From: Thalassia testudinum
Lineage: Eukaryota; Streptophyta; Magnoliopsida; Alismatales; Hydrocharitaceae
NCBI GenBank assembly: GCA_037157565.1
Contig: JAZHRO010000002.1
Location: 78,790,001 to 78,854,000 of the forward strand
Direction: 5' to 3'
DNA length: 64,000 nt
In this document: positions 1-9,632 of the stretch, piece by piece
Layout: each line of letters opens with the position of its first letter
Numbering within the stretch: the first letter of the stretch is position 1
Translations under genes and position numbers: made by a program
The notes under the pieces: generated by a model
Seen by the model: only the letters and a program-made list of their open reading frames with translations
Told to the model about the DNA's origin: nothing
Databases searched by the model: none

Positions 1-745
1 TCAAGTAATGTTGGCTCACAGGTTGAGTCACTTCCAATTGATTTACAAACTCCCATCCAGTAGGAGCTCATGAAGAATGGAATCCTGAATTCTGGGATTG
101 AGTGGATCTAGAAGTATTTGTAGAGTTTACTCTTCCATTCTTTTAGCAACCAGGACCACTTTATCAAGTTTATTGCAAATCAATTACATATCAAATGAAC
201 GAGATTCGTGGACCTCATTAACATTCGATTTGAGTTACTGGGACCGATTGAAAGTGTTTGTAGAGGCATGATTAATAGAATTCTCACTCATTTCCTCAAA
301 TAAATCATGTGCACTATCTGCATCCTTGTTGAGGAAATTGCCTCCGCAAGAAGCGTCCACGTGGTTATGGAGTTGCTTAGTCAACCCGTGATAAAAGATT
401 TGCATGAGTTACCATTTCGGTACCTTGTGGTGTGGACACTTCCGCAACAGATCCTAGAATTGCTCTCAGGCACCATGAAGTGGTTCCCCTGGCCGCTGGA
501 CGAAAGTAGTAATTGCCTGTCATAAGGCATTGGTACGTCCAACTAGGAATAATTTCTTTAGGAAGGCTGATTTAAGATCATTCCATGTAGCTATCGGCCA
601 TCCAATAGTCTGGTACTAATGTGTGGCCTTATCCCTAAGAGAGTGGAGGAAAAGCCTCATGATCATATGCTCCTTGTCTACGTTTCGTGCTTTGGTGGTC
701 TAGACCAAAGTGGTCAAGTCCTCCAAATGCTAAAACGGGTCTTCC
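1..745 (-). pseudogene. Athila-like gag remnant (antisense)
   Basis: Read on the minus strand, this piece encodes recognisable Athila-type gag blocks: MIMRLFLHSLRDK near 630-670 and HVDASCGGNFLNKDADSAHD near 305-365. The bases up to position 1 match the gag of Ath1 around 4900-5000. Stops and frame changes interrupt it, so it is dead. Gag would form the capsid of the retrotransposon particle. The left end runs off the window. The right end, near 745-775, is fused directly to a 3' spacer sequence that normally lies far downstream of gag, so this is a rearrangement joint. The gag assignment is secure; the parent element cannot be told. Confidence 0.8.
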
Positions 746-775
746 AAATCCTTTGAAGGACTTTTCTTTTGAGTT

Positions 776-1095
776 TAGAGTTTCGGGGTAGCTTTCTACG
801 ACTACCTAATCCACCCAAGCCTTGAAAAGAACTCTTAGTGCTAAGCATCTTTTTGTGAAACTGCGATAGACTCACTATCAGCAACTATAACAGACTTCAG
901 GTTTCTATGCCCCTAGGTGACCTTGAAAAGGAATTTTGCCTAAAGGTGTATCTGTTTGATTGGTAGGTTTCTCCCTACTTTTTATTTTAATGGGGTTAAC
1001 ACAAGGGCGAACCCAGTGCATATCTCCCCAATTTATTCTACTTCCCTGCTTCTTCCTAAGTGTTTAGGAATTATTTGTGCATTCATGTGAGCTAG
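776..1095 (-). mobile_element. NA-A 3' spacer, left fragment
   Basis: Antisense copy of the non-coding spacer that precedes the polypurine tract in the Ath1, NA-B and NA-C elements (compare the reverse complement of 10480-10800, and 40180-40480 directly). It stops at the GCTAG target duplication of Ath1 (1091-1095) and resumes at 12682, so this piece and the next were contiguous before Ath1 inserted. The polypurine tract and 3' LTR expected further left are missing. Confidence 0.75.
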
Positions 1096-2714
1096 TGATG
1101 TGCATACATCTAAATAGCCAAAAATGTCTATTAATGCATGTTCTTAGTGTCATATTAGCATCATGTATTATAAATATTACATGACATGCATAATCATGCA
1201 TTTAAGTCAAATTGTATAAATTGTATAGTAATTGTCTCCTTTTTTGGTTAGGGACAAGGTGATTTTTAATCAGGGCTTCGAACGAAATATCCAACTGTAC
1301 GGATCTGATCAGGGCGACGACGGGAGTTCAACGACTCCAAGATTGCCTTGATCGGACATAGTTCGAGGAAGCCCAGAGATCAAGGGCCAAGATGGTGTCA
1401 ATCCGCACTTCAGATGACAAATCCGACCACACGGATGGGTTCGGATCGATGATCGCAGCCTAACAATGCAAAAATCGGCTCAATCCGACATCCGTGGCAC
1501 CTTCTACATGTCACAGAAGATGGACAACCATGTTGGCACCACGAGGCACCATCACAGCCACCCAAATCGGCCGCAGCACCGCTTCTCATCCTCTGAAGGT
1601 GTAGGCAAGGCAAGATCTGGGTCGTTGGATCTTGATCCAACAGCCACGGGTGCGCATGCTTAAAATGTAAGCATGACGAAGAACCGACCATAGAGTAGTG
1701 GTCAAGTGCCCTTGCGCAAGCGCGAGGCGCAGGTTCGACTTGCAATCAGAGGCACGGGCGCATTTTATCTCGACCATGCGATCAGCTGTGAACAGCCCAG
1801 ATCGCCCGATTGGGTGCACGCGCAATTGGATGCCTTGCCTCACACCCAATCGCACGTGCAGGCATGTGAAATTGAAGCAGGCGAGGAACGACCTGAGCTG
1901 TCCGATCTTGCGATCAGACGGTTGAGATTTCCTGGATGTGCACTTGGCGTTAAGGCACGAGAGAGGAAGAGGCGCGCGTGGCACGCGCATGTCACCCACG
2001 ATCTGGCCTTTAGTGATGGATAAATCCGCCACTAAAGACTTGATTTTAATGTTTTTGAATATGGAATGACCAAATTGCCCCCAATCCTTGCAACTATAAA
2101 AGGAGACCCCTACCCTATGATATTCTCATCCCTTCCTTCACCTCTCTCCCTCTCCAAAGCTCAAGAGAAGCTTGCCGTACACCTGGGATGCTACTCTAGA
2201 GCCAAATCCAAGTTTTCTTGCCCCTGTTCTAGAAGTGGATCCCGCGACGACGATGATGTACTGCCCCATTCCTTCTTCTTCCTACTTTGTCCTTCCCGCT
2301 CCGTCCTCCATCTTCCAGGCGTCGCTCCGTCTAGCTCGTCCTCTAAGCACTCTTCGAGGAGGATAACATCTCTCTCCCTTCTTTTTAATCGTTTTCTAGA
2401 ATAGAATTTTCCGCTTTCTAGTTGTAATCATTTCCCGCTTTCTAGTTGTAAAAATAGTATCATTTTATCAAGTGATTGTTCTCTCTCTCTCTTATTGTTT
2501 ATATCAATTCCATTGTAATTATCTCATTTTCAAACAAAAATACAAAAAAATATAATCACGGATTTAAGATCGACGTAGCCTCCCTGTGTTCGACCTAGAA
2601 TTTCTTTACGAATTTCGATAAAGTTTTATCTGTTGACAGATTAGTTCGCAAATTACACTACAACAATTGGTTTTTCTAATCCAACTTCGATCACATGGTT
2701 TTCCTCTATCAACA
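1096..2714 (+). repeat. Ath1 5' LTR
   Basis: This 1619-bp LTR begins TGATGTGCATAC and ends CTATCAACA, three bases before the primer site. It matches 11034-12676 along its length with scattered substitutions and small indels. It contains the 30-nt dyad (2008-2037), the TATA box (2095-2103) and a decayed G-box palindrome (1532-1553). Open frames inside it (for example at 1410-2032) lie in LTR sequence and are not treated as genes. Confidence 0.93.
2095..2103 (+). promoter_or_regulatory. TATA box, Ath1 5' LTR
   Basis: TATAAAAGG, 57 nt downstream of the 30-nt dyad at 2008-2037. The same pair recurs in the 3' LTR (11961-11990 and 12048-12056). It probably directs genomic RNA transcription from the LTR. 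Confidence 0.7.
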
Positions 2715-2717
2715 TTT

Positions 2718-2735
2718 TGGTGCCGTTGCCGGGGA
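2718..2735 (+). promoter_or_regulatory. Primer-binding site, tRNA-Asp type
   Basis: Matches 17 of 18 bases of the complement of the plant tRNA-Asp 3' end (TGGTGCCGTTGCCGGGGA, with T for C at base 4). It starts three bases after the LTR, the standard place for priming minus-strand DNA synthesis. Confidence 0.9.
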
Positions 2736-4043
2736 GCCAATGATTTTCGATTTTCTTTCCGCATTTCACGCGCTTTATTATTTTTAACTTGCTTTGTTTC
2801 TTGTCTATTGTTTTACAGGTACCTTAATAGGGAATCTTCAAGTGGTAGATCAGAGTAAAGTGCAGTTGAAGATAACTGTAAGTGCTCCCCATTCTTCCCC
2901 CTCCATAGATTTCATCTCACAACATTAATTAAAACCCCAAATAACCTAGGTGTTTGCATAAATCCTAGGGTTAGTTTGATTGCTTGGATTTCCACTCACA
3001 TTCATCACATTCATCTCACCCTTATAAAAAAATTAACAAAAAGATATTTCTTGTGAGGTAAATCAACATACACACTACATACACCCACATTTAAGGTACA
3101 TAACCTAATTGATTTTTATTTACTCAACCGAATTCGGATCTGTGGAATCGGTACACGCAAATCAACATATAAAAGAGTAGAAATCAGTCTAGGTTAATCA
3201 TTTTGTGTGCTTAACTTAGTGGTACAATTTTGGCAACTTGTTTGAGTTGTTTGGGCTGTATCACTTAATCTAAAATCAACTCACCAAGTAGCTTCCCCTT
3301 AGGGTTTTCAATTTAGGTCAATACCAGGCACTTTACTTTACTTTTTGATTTCAAAAAAGATCTTTACCCGTGCTTGAAAATCTGGTTTGCCTCTAAAACT
3401 TGATTGAATTAACCTAATTCCAAACCCTAAAAGCTACTTAAGCAAGATTTGAACCTTAAAATCCACTCATCAAAAGTAATCTTACTTGAAAACCCTGGTT
3501 GTGCACGCACTCACACATATTCAATCAATCATTAAGGGCACAACCCATCTTAAGGGCCCACCACATTCTATAAGCACTACAATCCCAGGCCTAAATATAA
3601 TCAAGTAGACATTGGCCTTAAGGACTGATTCGCTCTTCGAGGCCCAGTCTGAGATTGTTTACGATTAACCTGCTTATACTAATCAATCTAATGTCTAGCT
3701 AGGGGAGTAGCATCAAATGATCGCGGCTGAGGGGTACACTAGGAACCGGAGGCACAAGTCGAAGGAAGAACCTTCTCCCCAGTCCCTTCTTCTAACTGGT
3801 TGGATTGATTGGATGCAAGTAGAGTAAATCGTTTATAATCTTAAGATGGATTCTGAGAGTCTATAGATCCTTAAGCTTCCGCACTTAAGGACAGGCTTGT
3901 TTTGTTGTGCTGCAAGGTTCTTATCCCCAGTCCTTCCGACCTCTTCCTAGTTTATGCTGGGAAGGAGGTCATTGAATCCTCGATTGGAAGGACCATTAGA
4001 GTATTCTAGGAGGCGTAGATTGGATTTTGGCCAAATTGATCCC
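2736..4043 (+). other. Ath1 untranslated leader
   Basis: About 1.3 kb between primer site and gag, with no credible coding frame. An acceptor-like TTTTACAG followed by GTACC lies at 2811-2822, 83 nt after the primer site, and is repeated at a similar place in NA-A, NA-B, NA-C and D. The rest is homologous in blocks to the reverse complement of the NA leaders. Confidence 0.6.
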
Positions 4044-5793
4044 ATGGCCGATCAACAACCTCCTCTGCCTTAGAATCCATAGGAGGTATTTCAAAGGCAC
4101 CTAGAACAAATGCAGAGAATGCAAGAATGGTTCCAGAGAATGCAGGGTACTCTGCCCATGAAGGATTTTTATGATCCTTCAAATTATGGGGAACGTCCCG
4201 GCGTCCAGATTCCTGCCGAAGACGTAGAAATCAAGCCCCAAGTGTTAAGCTTAATCAAACACTTTCATGGGCTTGTCTCCAAAGATCTATTTCAGCACGT
4301 GGAGGACTTGACCACCTAGGTCTAGACCACCAAGGTGCGAAACATGAATGAAGAGAAAATGATCATGAAGTTCTTTCCCCACTCTCTTAGGGATAAAGCT
4401 GCTCATTGGTATAGGACCATAGGAAGGCCGATTGCAACATGAAATGATCTGAAATCTGCTTTCCTGAAGAAATTCTTCCCTGTCAAGCATACCAATGCTC
4501 TGAGACGAGTGATTACTACCTTCACCTAGCGGCCGGGGGAGCAGTTTCATGTTGCCTAGGAGTGATTCCAGGACTTATTGCGGAGGTGTCCATACCACGA
4601 GGTGTCAAAATGGCAGCTCGTGCAGATCTTCTACCACAGGTTGACTGAGCAACTCAGAAATCACGTGGACGCTTCTTGCAGAGACAATTCCCTCAACAAA
4701 GATGCAGATAGCATGCATGATTTGTTTGAGGAGATGAGTGAAAATTCAATCAATCATGCCTCCATGGAAACTTTTAACTGGTCCCAACAACCCTGATCGA
4801 ATGTTAATGAAGTCCACGAGTCTCATTCATTCGATATGGAACTGATTTGCAACAAACAAGATAAGGTGGACTTGGTTACTAAAAGGATGGAGGAGTGGAT
4901 GGCGGGAAACTCAATGAACAATTCTCGATCCACTCAATCCCAGAATTTGGGATTCCATTCGACATGAGCTCCTTCTAGATGGGAGTTCATGAATCAACTT
5001 GATGCGGCTCAACCTGTGAGTCAGCATTATTCGGAACCCCACAGGTTCCAAACTGGGGCCTTTGATCCCAGTTTCTCTAATCCTTCCCTTTCTTTCCCTT
5101 CATCCTTACCCTATGAGGATGTCTATGCTATACAGGAGAATGTTAGGTCCAACCCTTACTCCAATGCTTACAATCCGGGTTGGAGGAACCACCCTAACTT
5201 CTCTTGGAAAAACCCGGGGCAGCAAACCCAATTCTGACCCAGCAACTATGCTCCACAAAGACCAATAGGTCAGGGTCATGTTTACACTCAGCTGCCCCCG
5301 AATCAGGTCAATCAGCCAGCTTGGAATGCCCGTCAACCCGTAGGGCAGGCTGATTTGAACTGACAGATGGTAGAAATGCAAGGATCTATGCTCCAGCTCA
5401 TGCAGCAAATGAAAACCTCGCTGGACAACTTGTAAACCAGGTTCATTGCTAATTCTCATCAACCCGGATCTCTACCATCTTAACCCGTACCCAACCCGTG
5501 TATATCCAGAATCCGAGCAATCAAGCCCAAGGGTACGGGAATCAGAGGGACCTGCACGCACATGCTTAGGTGGTTGAGTAGAGTCCTTTCGCTTCTTCTT
5601 CAAATCAAAGGTTTCTGGCTAATGAAGACCCTCCAATCTTTTCTAACCCTCCCCAAGACCCAAACCCGTATGCATCTGCTAATTCAGTTACCTTGAGGAG
5701 TGGAAAACAAACTTAGGATCCACAACCACACTGTTCTGATCTACCAAATCCTGGAGAGCCTGAGGAGAGAAAGGAGAACTCTGAAGAAGAAAT
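4044..5793 (+). pseudogene. gag: Ath1 gag (capsid polyprotein), decayed
   Basis: The start chosen is ATG 4044 (MADQQPPLP), which stays in frame with the strong block from 4110. Readable gag segments are KDFYDPSNYG (about 4160-4190), a retrotransposon-gag core with DKAAHWYRTIGRPIAT and LKSAFLKKFFPVKH (4390-4490), RRCPYHEVSKWQLVQIFYH (4585-4640) and VDASCRDNSLNKDADS (4665-4715). A Gln/Pro/Asn-rich C-terminal part follows (4990-5460). Stops include TGG-to-TGA and TGG-to-TAG changes (for example around 4440 and 4555), and a frameshift lies between 5237 and 5795. No CCHC zinc knuckle is seen. The product would assemble the particle shell. Confidence 0.87.
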
Positions 5794-5794
5794 C

Positions 5795-6907
5795 ATGGCT
5801 CAAGAACCCGATTCCAAAGATCTAACTCATGTTCCTTTTCTTGAAGCCTTGATTAAACCTAGGAAGAAGAAGCTTGTTGATAGTAACGAGGAGCTCTTGA
5901 ATATATTCAAGAATGTTGAGATCAATATCCCACTTTTCGACGCTATCAAACACATACCGACTTATGCTAAATTTTTAAAGGATTTATGCACATAGAAGCG
6001 TAAGTCAAGGGAATCTGTTCCGAGGAAGGTGGTGCTCTCCAAGCAGGCTAGTTCTATTATCCTGCATCATCTTCCTCGGAAAAAGAGAGATCTAGGTGCT
6101 CCTTTAATTTCTTGTGTCATAAGAGATTACACCTTTGATAGAGCACTTCTGGATCTAGGTGCATCTATTAACCTAATTCCAACTTCTCTTTACGAGAAGT
6201 TCAGATTAGGTGAACTTCGGCCGACTTCAGTAACACTACAGTTAGTGGATCGTTCGGTTACAAATCTGCGAGGCGTTATTGAAGATGTTATTGTCAAGGA
6301 TAAGGATTTCTATTTTCTTGTAGATTTCCTTGTCCTTGACATGGATGTACCTAAAAATTTAAGGAACATGCCCATCACTCTGGGGCATCCATTCCTGGCG
6401 ACCGTTAAGGCCAATATCAACTGTGAGAGTGGTAGCATGGAAATCGCCTTTGGGGATGAAAAATTGAAATTGGATATTTTTAAGGTGATTAACAAATTCA
6501 AGGATTGTGGATTTATAGAAGAACTTGAGGATGACAACTTGAATATTGACACTTGTATGGTCATTTCTGCAATTGAAAGTTCCTCCTATTGTGATGGATC
6601 TAGCCCGCAACCCTCTGTGGCAAACCCGCCACACTCTGAAGAGGTTATTGATTTTATTCACTTTCAACCTCTTCCTCTTGATGAATCTTCTTCAGCATCA
6701 TCTTTACCCTCAATCCAAAACCTGCCCCAGCTCAAACTGAAATCATTGCTTGAGAATTTGAAATATCAATTTTTGGGACCTCAAAAGACACTCCCTATGA
6801 TTATCAGTGCTAGATTAACTAAGGAGCAGGAGATTAAACTAATCAAGGTCTTAAAGGAACATAAGGAGGCAATTGGTTGGACCATTCATGACCTTAGGGA
6901 GATGTAG
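5795..6907 (+). pseudogene. pol (PR): Ath1 protease region of pol
   Basis: Gag C-terminus (MAQEPDSKDLTHVPFLEALI from 5795) running in the same frame, through a TAG at 5993-5995, into an aspartic protease. The retropepsin active site reads LLDLGASINLIP (about 6146-6185), and the flap/fold region extends to MPITLGHPFLATVKA (about 6370). The tail from 6740 leads into RT (LGPQKTLPMIISARLT, DLREM). The protease would process the Gag-Pol polyprotein. The 292-codon stretch 6029-6907 is uninterrupted and ends with TAG at 6905. Confidence 0.88.
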
Positions 6908-7876
6908 TCATCTTACTGCAATCATAGAATATTCTTGGAAGATGGATCCCATCCTTCTCACCAAATGCAAAGGAGATTAAACCCTAATATGCGAGAAGTG
7001 GTCAAGAAGGAAATTATCAAATGGCTCAATGTAGGAATCATTTATCCGATCTCTGATAGTCCTTAGGTAAGTCCCGTGCAAATTGTTCCCAAGAAAGCTG
7101 GGATTACCGTTGTGACTAATGAGAAAGGAGAATCTATCACAACTCTTTCAGCTTCCTCTTGGAGGGTTTGTATTAATTACAGGAAGCTGAACATAGCCAC
7201 AAAAAAGGATCATTTCCCTTTGCCCTTTATCGATCAAATCCTTGAAAAACTAGCTCGGCAGAAGTACTTCTGTTTCATAAACGATTACTCGGGATACAAT
7301 CAAGTCCCTATCCATCCCGATGATTAGGAAAAAATGACTTTCACCTATCAATACGAAACCTTTGCTTTCCGTAGGATGTCATTCGGCTTATGCAATGCAC
7401 CTGAGACTTTTCAAAGATGTATGCTTGCCATATTCTATGACATGGTGGGAGAGTTTATGGAAGTCTTCATGGATGATTTCTCTATTTTCAAAGAATCATT
7501 TGATTCTTGTTTGGCAAATCTTGAAATGATCCTTAAAAGATGCATCAAAACAAGACTGGTCCTTAGCTGGGAAAAGAGTCATTTCATGACACAAGAAGGC
7601 ATCGTCTTGGGTCATGTAATCTCTGAATGGGGAATTGAAGTTGACAAAGCTAAGGTTGATGTTATCTCTAAACTTCCTCCTCCCACATCTGTCAAACAAA
7701 TTCGATCATTTCTTGGTCATGTGGGGTTCTATAGGAGGTTCATCAAGGACTTCTCTAAGGTTGCTGGCCCTCTGAGCAACCTTCTCGCCAAAGATACACC
7801 GTTTGATTTCAACGAATCATGCCATAGGGCATTTGATTTTCTAAAAACTGTAGTCACTTGTGCTTTGGTGTTGTAG
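6908..7876 (+). pseudogene. pol (RT): Ath1 reverse transcriptase
   Basis: Continues in the protease frame. Recognisable RT blocks are HRIFLEDGSHPSHQMQRRLN (6925-6985), SPVQIVPKKAGITVV (7073-7118), SWRVCINYRKLNIATKKDHF (7158-7220), the palm motif with FMDD in EVFMDDFSIF (about 7459-7488), and the thumb FLGHVGFYRRFIKDFSKVAG (7709-7768). Stops are TAG 7064-7066 (TGG to TAG), TAG 7325-7327 and TAG 7874-7876 (both look like CAG to TAG). The catalytic Asp pair is retained, so decay is by stops rather than active-site change. Confidence 0.92.
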
Positions 7877-8290
7877 CCATCGATTTGGACAGCCCCATTT
7901 GAGATCATGATTGACGCTTCTGATACACAGTCGGGGTTGTTTTGGGTCAGAAAATTGACAGGAAACCCTCTGTCATCTACTACGTTTGCAAAACTCTGGA
8001 CGAGGCCCAGAGGAATTATACTGTTACTGAGAAGGAATTGCTAGCTGTAGTATTTGCTTTGGAGAAATTCAGGGCTTATCTCTTAGGATCTCATGGCATA
8101 ATATATACTGGCCACTCAGCCTTGAGACATCTCTTGGCCAAAAAGGATGCCAAACCCTAGCTTATTCGATGGATTCTTCTTCTTTAAGAATTCGATCTTG
8201 AAATCAAAGATAAATCCGAGGCACAAAATGTAGTGGTGGATCATCTTTCGAGACTTCTGAGTGATTCCTCTCGTCCAAATATTCCGATTG
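7877..8290 (+). pseudogene. pol (RH): Ath1 RNase H domain
   Basis: EIMIDASDTQSG (about 7903-7937) and YTVTEKELLAVVFALEKFRA (8019-8078) mark the domain. The last catalytic Asp of the usual TDH motif is Gly here (YTGHSALRHL, about 8104-8133). A frameshift occurs between 7876 and 7942. Stops follow at 8158-8160 and 8185-8187 (CAA to TAA). RNase H would remove the RNA template during reverse transcription. Confidence 0.85.
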
Positions 8291-9632
8291 TTGATACTTT
8301 TTCGGACAAGACTATCCTTGCAGTTTCAGGTGTCCAAACTCCGTGGTTTGCAGACATTGTAAATTATTTGGCTGTTGGTCAAATCCCTCAGGATTGAACC
8401 AAGAAACAACGAGATAGACTCAAATCTGAGGCCAAATATTACTTCTGGGAGGACCCTAAACTGTATCGCATCGGCTCTGATCAGATTATTCACCGATGTG
8501 TTCCGGATAATGAATTCAAAAGTATACTCAAGTTCTGCCATGCATCTGCGTGCAGTGGATATTTCTCTGAGAAAAAGACGGCTGCAAAGATTTTGCAATC
8601 TGGATTTTATTGGCTGTCTTTATTCAAGGATGCCCAGGAATTCTCAAGGTTGTGTTCCTGATGCCAAGCACTTGGGAGCATAACCAAGAGAGACATGATG
8701 CCTCTAAACCCAATTCTTCCCATCGAAATCTTCGACGATTGGGGCATCAATTTCATGGGACCTTTCCTCCCTTCATTTGGAGACCAGTACATTCTCATCG
8801 TTGTTGATTACATGTACAAGTGGATCGAGGCTATTCCCACCCGAACTAATGACCACAAGGTGGTCATCGATTTTGTCAAGAAGAACATCTTCAGTCAGTT
8901 CAGGATTCCGAGGGCCATCATCAGCGATGGTGGTACTCACTTCACTAATGCCCAATTCCGTAATTTACTGGTAAAATATGGGGTAAATCACAGAATCTCC
9001 ACACCTTACCATCCCCAGATGAATGGGCAGGCCGAGATCTCCAATCGAGAGATCAAGAATATTCTTCAGAAAATAGTTAGGCCTGATTGTAAAGAGTGGA
9101 CTCAAAAGCTTGAGAATGCTCTTTGGCCCTACTGTACAGTGTACAAAACGCCTATCGACATGTCACCGTTTCATTTGGTGTATGGAAAGGCATGCCATTT
9201 ACCCGTAGAAATTGAACATAGGGCATTCTGGGCAATCAAGCAGTGTAATCTGGATTTGAGTTTAGCCAGAAAGACCAGGAAACTCCAACTATCTGAGTTG
9301 GAGGAGCTTAGAAACGATGCATACGAGAATGCCAAGATCTGTAAGGCTTGGACCAAAGCTTTTCATGACCAATTGATATCCCGTAAGAGCTTTGAGCTGA
9401 ACTCGAAGGTCTGGCTCTTTGATTCTTGACTTAAGCTCTTTCCCGGCAAACTTAAGTCAAAATGGAACGACCCGTTCATCATCGATCAAATATTTCCAAA
9501 CGGGGCTGTTCAGATCTCTAACCCAAAGATGGGTAATTCATTTAAAGTCAACAGTCAACGTCTGAAGCCTTTTATTAACCGTATTATTCCAGAACCAGTT
9601 TCAGACACAGTTGCTCTAATCATATTGTGATT
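8291..9632 (+). pseudogene. pol (IN): Ath1 integrase
   Basis: The frame runs through a linker and an HHCC zinc-binding region, with HRCVPDNEFKSILKFCH near 8492-8540 and LCS-stop-CQ near 8650-8668. The catalytic core starts at FDDWGINFMGPF (about 8731). The D,D(35)E residues sit in the FDDWG block, IISDGGTHF (8918-8944) and the NGQAEISNREIKNIL block (9022-9066). The C-terminal part (LKLFPGKLKSKWNDPF, to about 9630) is cut off by TGA at 9427. Stops at 8395, 8659 and 9427 look like TGG-to-TGA or CGA-to-TGA changes. A gypsy-type core without a visible chromodomain fits the Athila group. Confidence 0.92.
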
